Assembly: GCA_038380435.1 (NCBI GenBank)
Contig: JAWZYU010000005.1
Coordinates: forward strand, 39,454,001-39,518,000
Reading direction: 5' to 3'
Source: Ryuthela nishihirai
Lineage: Eukaryota; Arthropoda; Arachnida; Araneae; Heptathelidae
DNA length: 64,000 nt
Part shown: one piece after another, positions 34,716-46,990 of the stretch
Layout of the letters: each line of letters opens with the position of its first letter
Position numbering within the stretch: the stretch's first letter is position 1
Program-made: the position numbers and the translations under genes
Notes under the pieces: model-generated
The model's input: the letters and a program-made list of their open reading frames with translations, nothing else
The model's database searches: none
What the model was told of the DNA's origin: nothing

Positions 34716-35672
34716 GTAAGTTCTGTTTTTTAGCTCTATGTATCATCATTATTATTATTAAAAAAAATCCATTTTACTGAATTTAAAAATGTTTTTATTC
34801 CCTTACTTTTCGTATGATGTTTCACTACAGAATACACCCCTCAAAACAAATGGCACCAGATTTTTTTTCAACATTTTCTTATAAATTTTTAGCGCTTTTG
34901 TTTCATAACACCATGCGTAAATTCGAAATAAAATGGATAATAAATGAACTGATTAAATAAATGAAACAATCAATTTACAAGTAATAAGTAGAATCCGAAG
35001 CATTCATTATTTGACATACAAATAGGCTAACTGAAACAATGATCAATTACTGTTGACCTTTCTTAAGTATGAAATACCAAAAGAATATACCACTGGAAAG
35101 TTGAATTACAAAATCAAATCATAGAATTAATATATTCCCAATATTTTATTCAAACTACACAAAATATTTATTGGGAACGATATTCCCTGAAATAACTAAA
35201 GATACTACGTTTCACATAACACTGCTAATAATCAAACAACGACATTTTAAGCGACAACACGCACGTCCAACACCTCTCGATTTTTGATTGAGAGGATTCT
35301 CAAATTTTTTTCTGTATTTCTCTCTTCAAACTTAAGGGTGTTCCATTCTCAACATGACGTATTTCACAATACGAGCCGTATCTAACGTATCTTGTAATAC
35401 GATACTAACGTTTCAAATTTTGCACGTGAACAGGTCGTTTCGGTATCAAATGAAACTGTTGATACAAACATTTCAATATACATTATACAGTATGTTCAAA
35501 CGCCTAGATAAACTTGTTTGCGGTTGAGAAAGAACAATAATGTAATAAATAATAGAAAGCAAATAATTTTAATTAACTTAAAAAGTCTCTTATTTATATT
35601 TATTACATTTATTTACTTAAAAAATCTGTAGGTTTAAGATGTTGTTATATGATATTATAAAAATAAATAAAT

Positions 35673-35864
35673 ACCCCCTCAAGCAACTGCTTGCCACATA
35701 GGTCTGACAGGAGCCTGTCAGTTTATATGCCATAATAGAAGGTCTGAGAGGATGGAACGACCTCAGCAGAAAAACGACACAAACGTCCATGCCTTACCCG
35801 GGGCTTGAATCCAGGTCCCTTAGATCAGTAGCCAAGCGCGCTAACCACTCGGTCACGGAACGAC
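35673..35864 (-). mobile_element. SINE-2 copy, full length
   Basis: Minus-orientation SINE-2 with palindrome and tRNA-like head (A-box variant TGACCGAGTGG, B-box-like GGATTCAAGCCC). The flanks ATATTATAA (left, before the AT tail) and TATATTATTAAAA (right) may be an eroded TSD. Confidence 0.9.
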
Positions 35865-35970
35865 TTATATTATTAAAATCATTTTTTATAAGTAGCAATT
35901 TTTTAATACAGTATTATAATTGTTCAATTGATTAAACGATTAGGAACAATATGATAACATTCTATCCAAA

Positions 35971-36400
35971 TCAGGGACGTACCCAGGGGAAGGGACAGGA
36001 GACCCCCCACCCCCCGAAAATCCGGTCCTCTTACACCTGCTTTGAAATCCAACACAGGTGTCTTTGTATATTTTTATTTTAGTCCCATAGTATAACTAGA
36101 AATAGATTTAAAAAATAAGCATAAAATTTTATTCCATATAGAATACCATTTTAACCTTTCCTGTTCGGTGGAATATTTTAGAAAATCGAAATGATATCCT
36201 GGGTACGTGTCTGATCTAAATTTTGATTTAAAAATGTTAGGTGTTCCTAAAGTTTTAATTTTATTCCAAATCCAATAATCAGATTTCAGCTGAACACAAT
36301 CAAATGTTGAAATATGAATACTCCCTCTATATAAGAATTTCTTAACGGCAGATTTTTCAATTCTAAGAAACAAGGAATTATATTTTTATATTTTTTCATC
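35971..36400. mobile_element. hAT-like terminal region and AT-rich remnant
   Basis: CAGGGACGTACCCAGGGG at 35,971 is a hAT-like terminus. The following GAAAATCCGGTC and CCTGCTTTGAAATCCAA blocks recur at 46,913-46,975. A 99-aa minus frame at 36,373-36,074 lies inside it; no domain recognised. The other end was not located. Confidence 0.5.
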
Positions 36401-36524
36401 ATAACTCTAATAATGTATCAATATAATACTTGTCTATATACTGTTATATGCCAGCATAACGAAATTGAAAGGTCACCAAAATATATTTGTTATAGTGAAA
36501 TGAAATAAGAAAATGCTATGATAG

Positions 36525-38280
36525 TGTTGTAACCACCCCTGTGTATTTTGGAGGTGACACAACTTTAGAGACGAACTGACCACAACATAGGGGATATGAT
36601 GCAGCTGCGATGTGTCTTCATCAGGCCCAGCCTTCACTCGAGATTGAGCCCGATGCCGCAATAGGATTTGAAGGGAAGGGCGTTAGTGGCTGACTTCCTC
36701 TCCTGTAGTTTGCCGGTGTCTGGCTTTCAGAGCAAACACAACTTTTAAACAAAAATCATTTCCACATAAAAAAGAAACATTTATTTAACACACTTTCTCA
36801 ATAAACTTTTCTTACAAGCCTCTTTGGCGCTGTCCTTTCTTCCTGAGGGAAACTTTACTAATGACATACAGTAAGCCAGTCCAAGCTCGTAATTACGAGA
36901 AAATATTCAGAGAGGCTGAAAAGGTCAACAGCTTAGCATCTCTTGGAGGGGCAACATGACGGTTACGAATTACACAACACTTCACTGTGGAATGCCAGAT
37001 CAGAGTAAGCGTGTGTGTGTTTCTCATTGGCCCACATGGTCGAGGTGCGATTCCCCGATCCATGTGGCTGTTGTTGCTGCGCTCACTGGTCACGTAGGTA
37101 CGGACCATCTGGGCCTACTGGATTTGGTTGCCGAAATTCAGGGCCTGTGGGATATATCGTTCTCATCGCTGATGAGAGTTCAAAGATGGAAGAAAAATGG
37201 AAAATACAGTAACAATGGGGGCGCAGTCCCTCTCGCGAACCCACTGTGTCCACATTTTGAAATAAATGTGGGCACGACATACCTTTTCCCTTTAAGGGGG
37301 GGACAGGGGGTAAACAGCACTCGGGAAATCCCTTACCTGGTAAAGAGATGCGCTACATGGGCGCGTATTCTGATGTGCCAAACATGTCTGTTGGCTGGAA
37401 GATCGGAACCACCTCTGGTGGTCGCTGAAACAGATGAAAACGCCAGGGCACCCTTGGCCCTGGAGCTGGGACGAATGTCCCATTCCACGGCAGAGGTTTA
37501 GGCCAGTCCCATGGAGCAGGCAGGTTTGCACATACTGTCAGTCCGCCCAAGTAGTGGGCATTGTTTATTGCTGATCACGTCAGTTAGCCATGTTTCCCAA
37601 AGTCCAGGGATCAAGTGGCACCACACACGGTGAGTCGCGTTGAGCCGGGACTGCCTTGGTCCAGGCCTCCCTCTGGTCTTCGGATTTTGGTCGTCAACTT
37701 CAGCTCAAAGAGTTTTTCAGCAGAACATCAAATAAAAAGAAACGAGGAGGGTCAATTTTGGCATTCCTATACGCTGAACACTTACAGCACAATAAATCTT
37801 AGCATGTAATCTTCACGTGTCCCCACTGGCATAACTTCTATAGGCTGCTAGTCCCAATGTTTGTGCGATTCATCTATTTATTACAGCACAGTCTCTAGTG
37901 ATTGGCTTCTACACAATATAACGGTTCCACTCGATCTCTAAGATTTCGGGACTAACTTGTCACATTTTGTACACACTCTTTGATATAAAAGAAAAGAACA
38001 TGAACAACAATTCATCAACGGTCTTCACAATTACATCTATGTCTTCATACTCTAAGTTTTACATGCTTTATTTCATCTTCCGAGCGCCTTCGCTGACCTC
38101 TAAAAGGTCATCATTCCACGTTGCGAACACTGAGGTTGATTTACTAAAATTCTCCATAAAAGCTCGGATATCTACAACCGTACAAGGCTCCTTACTCTAC
38201 ATACTACTATTAAGGTTCTTACAATCTGGCAATTACATAATCCATCTCGTATTACGGTAAAACAACTGCTACAACACAAT
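36525..38280. other. Unidentified GC-rich island with 181-codon frame
   Basis: Markedly richer in G, C and CpG than its surroundings, especially 36,950-37,700. It carries a 181-codon + frame (36,956-37,501) and competing minus frames; none shows a known domain. The ends GTGTTGTAACC (36,526) and, inverted, GTGTTGTAGC (near 38,270) give a weak 8-9 bp inverted terminus. It could be an unrecognised transposon or a retrotransposed sequence. It lies within the protease intron. Confidence 0.35.
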
Positions 38281-38334
38281 CTGATTAGTTTCTAGGCTTG
38301 CAAATGAAACGGAATTAAATATAATATAAAAAAC

Positions 38335-39065
38335 CTAATGAGAGAAAAGAAGAGTTTGTACCCAGAAGAGCAAGGCCGAACGCTCTCCGCTGTCCTTCCA
38401 TTCGAATGGTCTGGAGTCTTACAACAGGCCACTCACAGCGGAGGAGCTTCGCCTTGCTCTCCACACTTCTCGTGCATCCACTGTCGGGCCAGACAATGTC
38501 CATTATGCAATGCTCCAACATCTCTCACCATCGAGTAAGGATCGGCTGCTCCGACTCTTCAACCGCATTTTCATCGAAGAGCAGTTTCCGGACTCCTGGC
38601 GGGAAGCTATCGTTTTGGCCTTCCTCAAGTCAGGCAAAGATCCCCAGATTCCTTTGAATTATCGTCCAATTGCGTTGACGAGCTGCCTCTGAAAGGAGTT
38701 GGAAAGAATGGTAAATACAAGGATGGCCCAGTATTTGGAACATCATGGCCTTCTTTCCAACACTCAGTATGGCTTTCGCAGGCACAGGTCTACTTTGGTG
38801 ATTCTGATGCGCCTCGAATCGGCGATCAGGAATTCATTTTTACATCGAGAGTACCTAGTGTCTATTTTCTTCGCCATCGAAAAAGCGTACAACACGGCAT
38901 GGAGATTTGGCATTCTTCGTGACCTTCAGCTTGCGAGGTCACATGCCGATCTTCATCGCAAATTTTTTATCATCTCGTAATTTTCGAGTTCGTGCCAGAA
39001 ACACTCTGTCGCAGCCTTTCCCGCAAGAACAGAGAGTACCACAAGTGCCACAGTTCCGTTGTATG
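38335..39065 (+). mobile_element. LINE-B RT fragment, + strand
   Basis: Well-preserved RT part of LINE-B in plus orientation: TVGPDNVHYAMLQHLSPSSK (38,483), EEQFPDSWREAIVLAFLKSG (38,576), PLNYRPIALTSCL, ERMVNTRMAQYLEHHGLLSN (38,702) and IEKAYNTAWRFGILRDLQ (38,877). A single stop follows TSCL and a frame change follows RDLQ. It is cut before motif C. It faces the minus LINE-B copy at 39.5-44.4 kb. Confidence 0.9.
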
Positions 39066-39089
39066 AATAGTCGCCATGCTCGAAAGTCA

Positions 39090-39370
39090 TGTTAGATTCC
39101 GAAGGCATTCATCAAGCCATCTACATCGGAGCAGAACGCAAGGTCATCTTCCTTTCTGAAGTAAGGTGCAAACTGCTCATGACGAGTTCGAAACAAAGTC
39201 ACTGAGACATTTTCCTTGAAAAGATTCCATTGTTTAAGTCTTGATCCAAGTAACTGTGCTTCGGCCTTGAACAGCTCCAGATCGCAAACAAGATCGTTCA
39301 TTTCTACTTTGGTGAGAATGTGGGCGCAGATAATGCACTGTGACAGACGTATGAATCATCATTAGACACT
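39090..39370 (-). pseudogene. Fragment of an uncharacterised arthropod protein
   Basis: The minus frame contains LVCDLELFKAEAQLLGSRLK, then RTRHEQFAPYFRKEDDLAFC and DVDGLMNAF. From memory of the pattern, this resembles an unnamed multi-copy protein seen in arthropod genomes (DL-L-K--AELL-SRLK, FR-RH--F--FF--ED-L-FC-D--GL). Function is unknown. It is squeezed between two LINE-B fragments and is incomplete. Confidence 0.4.
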
Positions 39371-40150
39371 GAAGGCTGCGGAGAACCCGACATCGGTTTG
39401 CCCCCCTTCGCAATCATCTGAATTGATGGAAAATTCTTTTGGAGGTTCGGGAACGGGTTGGTTGTTTAGGGTTTAATGGTGCATTGGCTTCTCAGACTAT
39501 AATGCGCCAAACGAATGTCCAAATAAAAGATAAAAGTCATAAGACCCTCAACCAAGTTTTAAAATAAACTACAAACACATACAAAAAATGTAAAACAATA
39601 AAAGGAAACATAGTCGACAACAAGAAATAAATGTATAAATATGTTATAAACGTATATTATATAAATATAAAAGTAATCCAGGTGTAAGCGACCTGGGTTA
39701 AACATACAGAAAAATAAAATTGGAGTAAAACTATAACCGAGTAAAATATCCTGTAAATTGTAAGAATTGAAAGACAGCGTTAAAATAACAATGATCTGAT
39801 AACAAATGTCCGAGAGTAAGGGGCTCGGACGTAAAATCATGAAAGTTAAAAAACATACACCTTTCAAAGTTAACACATGTACAAGAAATTAAAATATGTT
39901 TGACAGATAAAGTGGTGTCACAAAACTCGCACTTAGGTTCGTCATCCGCCTGAAGAAGCAAATAGTGTGTAATGAACGAATGACGTTAGCTGAGCCGAGC
40001 AAGTACAGCTTCCTCCTTGCGATACCTGCGGTAACAAGACTGCCATGGTTTGATGATAAGTTTGATCTCAAAGAGCTTGTTCGTAAGCTGTTCTGGTGGA
40101 GGTGCGGAAGGCTCCCGTGGAAACACGGAGGGCCTGATGATGGAGGGGGG

Positions 40151-40534
40151 TTGGGTTGTTTTACCTCTGAGCGGCACTTTTTTGCACACCATGGGCTAAA
40201 TGGCCAGGTCACATGGACCCCGAAGGCTCAGAGAAGGTTGGGGGAGGGGACCCACTGGAACAGCTGTTGGGAGACAGATGGTAGCCTCCCGTCAAGGCCA
40301 TCCAGCGTGTTCTTTAACGTGCACAGGGTATGGCTCTCCCGCACACGGGGCCACGGCTTAACGTCCCATCCGACGGACGGCGGCCTTTCCAAGCCCATCG
40401 GTGTCCCCTACTGACAGTGGGCAGGGCGGGGAATTTTTGCGGAGATAAATCTCAACGCTGACCCAGCTGGGACTCGAACCTGGGAACTGCAGATTACGAG
40501 CCTGGCGCGCTACCGACTGAGCCACCCCCGCCCC
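40151..40534 (-). mobile_element. SINE-1 copy with perfect 12-bp TSD
   Basis: Full-length SINE-1, minus orientation, inside LINE-B. The TSD gatggagggggg is present at 40,139-40,150 and 40,535-40,546. The tRNA-like head ends the element on the right (GGTTCGAGTCC B-box on the minus strand). Because it interrupts LINE-B, it inserted later than that LINE. Confidence 0.95.
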
Positions 40535-43316
40535 GATGGAGGGGGGTCCAGCACTTTCACCACCGAATCCCGGGCGGAATCGTACACCTGGGATGCATAG
40601 TCCAGTTTCGACTGAACAAGCGCACGATACAAGCAGAAAAGAGAACTTCGGTCAGCTCCCCAGAAGAGAGAGGAGAGGGAGGACCTTGACGATGTTCAAT
40701 GCTCGCATGCACTTGGACCTGAGATGACGTATGTATTGTAAAAAGGTCAATTTCCGATCGAATATGAGACGGAGAACTTGGTCTCCGCCACAACTAGAAT
40801 GATATTGAATCTGAGCCGTAGCACGGGTTCCAGATGAAGATTACGCTTGTGGCAAAAGTGCACACAAGCGGTCTTCTGTGGGGAGAACCGAAACCCATTT
40901 GCCATCGCCCAAACAGAAAGATTGTTCAGGGCAATTTGAAGTTGTCTTTCAGTGACCCTCATGTTGGACGAAGAGCAAAAGTTGCTAAACTCGTCAACAC
41001 AGAGGGCATTGCCTACAGATGGAGGAAGTTGTCTAGTAATAGAATTAATTTTGACAGCGAAAAGCGTAACTCTCAGAATGCAGCCTTGTGCCCCCCCCCC
41101 CCCCCCCTGTTCTTGAGGGTACGGCCGCGTCAGAGTGTTGTCGACATGAACACGAAAAGATCGTACCGATGAGAAGTTGGAGATGAAGATCAGCATATGA
41201 CCTCTCAAGCCGAAGCTATGGAAGTCATGAAGAATGCTGAATCTCCAAGCCGTGTCGTACGCTCTTTCGATGTCAAAGAAAATTGACTAGTGCTCTCTAC
41301 GTAAAAAAGAATTTATGACAGCCCATTCGAGGTGTATCACATGACCAAGGGTTGACCGTTGCCTGCGAAAGCCACACTGGATGTTGGAAAGAAGGTTGTG
41401 GTGATTTAAATACCAGATAAGTTTGGCATTTACCATTCCTTCCAACATCTTGCACACGCAACTCGTTAATACAATGGAACGATAATTGAAAGGAATCTTG
41501 GAATCCTTTCCTGGCTTCGGGAAGGCCAAGACAATTGCCTCCCGCCAGGAGTCCGGAAACTGCTCCTCGAGAAAGTGCGATTGAAAAGATGGAGCAACCG
41601 ATCCTTACTCGATGGTGAGAGATGTTGGAGCATGGCATAATGGACATTGTCCGGCCCAACAGCAGATGCACGAGAGGTGTGCAGAGCAAGACGAAGCTTC
41701 TCCGCTGTGAATGGCCTGATGTAAAAATCCAGGCCATTCAAGTGGAAGGAAGCGGAGAGCGTTCCGCCCTTCTTTTCTGGGCCAGAAACACCTGGGAGTA
41801 AGAAGAGATGGAGGAGAATGAGAAGAGATGGAATAGAAAGAGATGGAATGAGAAGAGAGGGTAAGAAGAGATGGAGGAGAATGACTCCTCCAGAGTGTGG
41901 GCAATTGCTTTCAGATGAGCAATTGCCTGTCCATTGCGCTCCAGGATCGATAACGAGTGGGACATGTAATTCCCACCCATTTTCTGAACTTTATCCCATA
42001 CGACCTTAGAACTAGTGTGTGGGTGATAGAAGTCGTATATTTGATCCAAGATTACTTTTGGTTCTGGCACCAGACAAAACGAGCTTTCGCTCTAGCGCGT
42101 CTGAATGCTTCAAGGCTGGGGGACGTTGGATATATCCGAAACACCCTCCAAGTCTTGTTCTCAGTCTTATGAGCAGCGGTGCAATCTGGATTCCACCACA
42201 GTTTCGGAAAACGAGGAAACCATCTCGAAGTTTGAGGAATTGTTGATGCAGCTGCATCTATGATACAGTCTGTTATCTCTGCTACTGCCACATTGATGAG
42301 CTCCTGACTGACAGAGTGGTCATCGAGCTCAGAGAGCAGCTCGAAGCAACTCCAGTCAGCCTGATCAAGCCTCTACCGTGAGACTTGTGAAGGGGTGCAA
42401 AGCCCCCCACAGGAGATGGTGCATTCCATGGGGAGGATCACTACCATAAGGGTTGTCCTCGACCTTACATGTGAAGAGTGGAAGGATAGAGGACGAGCAG
42501 ATGGTAAGGTCAATGGCAGTGAAAGTGCGGGTTGGGGAGTGAAAGTAAGTACTGACACCAGTGTTACTGAAAGAAAAGTGAAAGAGAATCCAGTGAAAGG
42601 GGATCCAGGAGCCATTGCTCCAGGACGAAGAGGTGGATGGCTACTGCCTCTAATTTGATGGTGAGGGGTACGACCTGAAGTGGAGAATGGTTGTTCACAA
42701 GGATGGTGACACCCCCGCCAGCTGGACCATCTCCATCCCAGTCCCGGTGAACTAGTGAAAAGTGCCAGATCATGGGATCTATGACTGGCTGCAAGAATGT
42801 CTCCTGCAGGCACACACAGATGGGCTGGTGTGTCGGAAGGAGGGCCTAGATGTCGTCAACATTCCTATGGAATACCCGACAATACCATTGTAGGAGTGTG
42901 GCCATCTCAGGACTTAGAAGAGTGGGTGGATGACGAATTCCTATTCAACTTAACCGCCACAGAGGATGGTTTAGTGAATAGGGGTGGCCTGCATCCATGT
43001 CCTCGGAATCGTCCGAGGGACACGAATCGGTGACCGTTCTTTGCAGAGGAGTTATAATTTTCTTTTTTGGCCCTGGTGGGGGTCCCTTCTGTTTGGAAGG
43101 TCTAGCTGTCCGAGGATGGGAAGGAGGTGGAAGGTGGAAGGCTGAGTTGCAGAAATGGAAACCGGGGATGATGTCGAAGTCGACACCAACCTTGGTTTCG
43201 CCTGCATCAGGAGGTATTTTGCTGAAGATTTAGAGATTTTTGAAGAAGATTCAGTAGGTGGTACACTGATGTTAGTCTGCACCGCCACCGAAGTCATTGG
43301 AATGATGTACTTTCCT

Positions 43317-43496
43317 GGCATAGGATACCTTGCCAGGTGGGGTGGGCAGTGTAGGGAGCTTTCTCACCTCAGCACTGGCATAGGACTGCCAGTGCTGAGG
43401 TGGTATCAGTGATCATGCTGCACTGGCATCAGACTGCACTGGCATAGGATACCTTGCCAGGTGGAGTGGGCAGTGTAGGGAGCTTTCTCACCTCAG
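43317..43496. repeat. 56-bp tandem duplication with a 14-bp hairpin between copies
   Basis: A 56-bp unit starting GGCATAGGATACCTTGCC is present at 43,317-43,372 and 43,441-43,496 with one mismatch. Directly after the first copy lies a perfect inverted repeat: CCTCAGCACTGGCA (43,367-43,380), a 6-base loop, then TGCCAGTGCTGAGG (43,387-43,400). It lies in the LINE-B ORF1/ORF2 junction region and is absent from the 15.5 kb copy. Confidence 0.88.
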
Positions 43497-44499
43497 TGAA
43501 AGACATGTTGAACCTCCTTTTCCTCCTTCTACTTGGGACAGTCGCGGGAATATGCCGGATGTTTGCCACTACAGTTCACACAGCTTGCCTTTTCTGCTGT
43601 GCAGTCAGGATCGAGTTGATCCTTACTACCACAGCGAGCATAGGTGGATTTGCCCCAGCAAGCTGTGCGTATTTGGCACTGAAAACAGTGCAGAGGGTTC
43701 GGTATATAGGTGGTACCTCACAATGTAAATAACCTGCCTTGATGGAAGAAGGCAGGTGTGACGTGTTGAAGGTTATAATCAGTACCCAGGTAGGTACTAA
43801 TTTACCATCATGGGGCGACGAAACCCAGTGAACTCTGAGAGGATTTCCTCCTCAGTTACTTTGAGAAGGCTCCACTCAGTTATCATACCCCTAGAGGAAT
43901 TCAATTTTTTGTGGGGAGTGACCTCGACAGCTACTCCACCAATCTCTCTGACTTTCAGGAGCAGCTCCGAGTGTTTGGAACAAGCAGTATCAACTTGCAA
44001 ATCGCCAGATCGCAAGCGCTTAACGGATTTAGGCTCACCCACAAGCCTTTTCAAACCTTTGTTGACAAAAAATTGGGACATGTCCCCAAGTATCAGATTA
44101 CCCATGGAGAGGATGATCAGGAATCTTGGGAATGAAGAGACACACAAAGAAGACGATGGCGTAGATGACAAAGACAACAAAGATGGGTGCTGATGTCGAG
44201 CCCTCTTAGCGGCATTGATCGAATCAATTTCTTCATCAGCTCTCATGTTTTGTTTTGTGTGGTTCAGTGCCCACTGTCCCCACTTTCCACAGAGTCCAAC
44301 AAGGAGTCGCCCAGTAGGTCGTCTGGACTAAGCAGGCACCCACACAAACAGTGAGCCAAGCCCTCAAAAATAAATAAAAGGAAAATGTAAAGAGAAATGT
44401 GTAGAAATAAACTTTCTACACAAAGGAATTAAGTGAAAAATAACCAAATTGTGATTGACCAAACTGGCTTCACAAAGAAAGAATAACTATAAAAGGAAA

Positions 44500-45300
44500 A
44501 TAAACTGTGAGGAAACTCGCAAACCTGTACCCGGACAGGGGCAATGTTACTCACCGCTCTGCATAGTTAACCTTAGCAACTGCCCACCAGCCGATTGCTC
44601 CTGGAGGGAACTCAGGAGCTCTCGTTTACTGGAAGCAGAGGCTAAAGCAGTGTGTAGCAGAGGCCCCTGAATCTGCTGCAAGTTCCACGACGACAGGCTG
44701 CCCAATGGCCAGGTGGCAAAAGGGGACACTGCCAGTCATAAGCTGAGGAGAGAAGATGGGGTTCGTGGAGCAACTCTCAGGATCCTCCTTTCCCAGGACA
44801 CGGTTTCTGCACACGGCAAACACGTGGGCGAACGTTCAAGACCCTGGGAAGGTACCCGAACCAGCGGAACCTTCACAGGGGGTCCCATCATCGCGTACAG
44901 GAGCTCGTATCGAGGGGTCGGGAACAGGAAGATGATTTGATTGATATATTCAAATAGATTGCATATATTCGGGTACGCTGTTGTCCACTTCTTTTTCCTT
45001 GTGATGCCTCTAGTGCGTGATTGCTTGGCTCTCTCCAATCCATAGGAATAGCAATCGGCATTGCCACTTTTTCGTCTTTCACTCACTTCAGAAGATTTCT
45101 TGCACACATACTGCAGCATATATGTGGGGCCCAGGCCTTTCCTGGGCCACACACTTACATCCAAAATAAAACTCATACGCTGCATTCACTGTTGGAGGGA
45201 TGGTCCTTTTCTGGCTTGCAAACATCACTTCCCCGCAAATGTAACAAAATGTATCTGCACTATTAACACAGTTACGAGGCATCACTACTGCTGGATTAAA
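44500..45300 (-). pseudogene. Relic of a cysteine-rich invertebrate multi-copy protein
   Basis: The minus-strand frame 45,357-45,088 contains MPRNCVNSADTFCYICGEV (CxxC finger half), then NAAYEFYFGCKC and PHIYAAVCVQ; downstream in a shifted frame comes MPIAIPMDWREPSNH. I recognise this order from an unnamed, multi-copy zinc-binding protein of invertebrates that is often transposon-associated. Stops and frame changes break it. The 44,500-44,880 part is GC-richer and unassigned but may be its 3' side. Confidence 0.5.
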
Positions 45301-46500
45301 ACTGCAAGGATCACTTGTGTTGTACTTATGACTCAGGGGAAAATAGGAATCGTTCAAAAGGCTTGCTCACCCTACGAGACGTCACTTACAACTAACGATT
45401 ACATCATCTTTTGTCCGCGATCGTAAAGCCGCGATGTCATGACTCAACTACATTGCATGAGACAATGATGCAATACCTCCAGTGATTGTGTGTATAGCGG
45501 GCTGATGCATTACAACGCAATATGTTGCAATCTGGAGTTTAAAATACAGCGTTGCGAAATGGTTACCTATGTACTCAATGTCGACTGAGTCGTTTATTCA
45601 TGACCATCTCTGTCTCTTCTAAACAAGAGTCAATCGACAAATTTTATTGCCATTTTCGTTTTCAGCACCTCGAAATTAGTAAAGATTGGCTATTTTCATT
45701 TCAAAGCCTTTTTTTGTGTTGCCCAGTGTTATTACAGTTTTGTCAGATGCTAAATGTACATTGCACATATTGTTAAGGATTTTATTCTTAAGCATTTCGT
45801 TTCACTGGTCATTTTTTCTTTGTATCGGAATGAATTTTTATTTCTTAAAATTGATATTTTTGTTACACTGGCATTCTTTAAAATGAATGATAGTGATACA
45901 TAGTAAATTGGCCGGGGTCCGAAGAAAATTACATTATACTAAATATTTCGTTATTATGGCGTTCGTTATACTGATATTTTACTGTACTTGGTTATGATTA
46001 GCTCCTCCCCAGACTGGCAAAGCATCATATTATATAATAGCCGCAATTCCGAACGAACGTACGAACCGGTGGGCGGACACGTGTGAGCTCATAGGTGGCA
46101 GAAAATGTTGGTTTCTCTTCGGTCGGTTCTTCATCCGACTTTGAGTGATTGATGCCAAATTTGGTGGGGTGGTCCACTTAGTTCTAGCCCTGTTGAGACA
46201 ACAGATCGGCTTCCTAGCTGCCGTGGGTCGGGAATGATCCCTCGAAAAGTGTACGAAATTTCTGGGGCGCTACCGTCACCTACCTTGTGAATGGAGTAGT
46301 ACGTTCTGCTTTGAATGGACATAGGTTTCGCGCCAAACGTTTGTGGTGAGTATAAATATACTCCGTTCCAGATAAAGAATGGAGCAGAACATCTGAAAAT
46401 CAAGGAAAGCAATCAAAGAATCAAAAGATGTCACACCCTGGGTAACAAGAACCAGTTCTAACAAAGAACAACTCGCAAATGTAATTCCGCCACAGCAAAG
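45301..46500. other. Intron sequence, no clear gene
   Basis: Two notable spots. Near 45,900-45,990 sequence with TTCGTTATTATGGCG and TTCGTTATACTG resembles pogo-type end repeats. Near 46,345 a TATAAATA lies in a 46,010-46,500 stretch of distinct composition that might be an LTR-like remnant. Neither is secure. Confidence 0.3.
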
Positions 46501-46774
46501 ACCTCCACACCTTATGCGAGAAACAAGTACTTATGGTACTTTGTATACAATAAAGTACTTACTATAAGTACTTTATGGAAGTGATCAAATGTATTGCAAA
46601 GTACACAATGAAGCATAATTTACTTTACAGTGATATATTAGCGACTAGAAGATTTGTTCGGTAGTTGCTGGTCAGCGCGGAACCTCATAGCGAGTAGACT
46701 CGTCTCTAAGCAAATTATCGAAAGTTTTATTTCCATTTCGACAGATTTTGGTCCCCTGTAATCGATACATCCCT

Positions 46775-46990
46775 CCATCCCCCGGGTACGTCCCTAATTA
46801 TAGAGACCAAAATCAGGGACGGGGTGGGGTGTTGGGGGGCGGGGGGAGTCACGGCCATTACTTGCAATCAGAATGTTTTCGGGGAGAGTGTCCTTGATTT
46901 TGAATCCCCTCCCGAAAATCCGGTCATCATATACAAAATTTGAAACTTGCCTACCTGCTTTGAAATCCAAAAGAGGTGTCTGTCGTTAAG
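46775..46990. mobile_element. hAT-like end fragments
   Basis: CCCGGGTACGTCCCT (46,780) is the inverted counterpart of the terminus at 35,971. CAGGGACGG at about 46,812 starts another end, followed by the GAAAATCCGGTC block. Probably two adjacent or rearranged termini of the same family. Confidence 0.5.

Larger units (their letters stand above)
39459..44440 (-). mobile_element. LINE-B near-full-length copy, carrying SINE-1
   Basis: Minus-strand LINE-B. Landmarks in transcription order: the 5' leader (44,440-44,250), ORF1 start (44,246), endonuclease region (42,900-42,400), RT with PLEAEK-type and AVGPDNVHYAMLQHL (41,741-41,466), EGMVNAKLIWYLNHHNLLSN (41,529-41,287), and motif C reading LCVDEF (YVDD altered to VDE). 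A SINE-1 interrupts it at 40,151-40,534. A long C-tract near 41,090 lies in the RT. The 3' end is at 39,459. Not active. Confidence 0.9.

Noticed and set aside
34816..35660. Additional protease exon between the Asp102 and Asp189 exons
   Set aside because: Phases of the flanking exons join directly and the family has no missing segment between GWG and the following strand.
46340..46352. TATA box of a gene or LTR promoter
   Set aside because: TATAAATA alone in AT-rich sequence; no coding region or matching second LTR was found.
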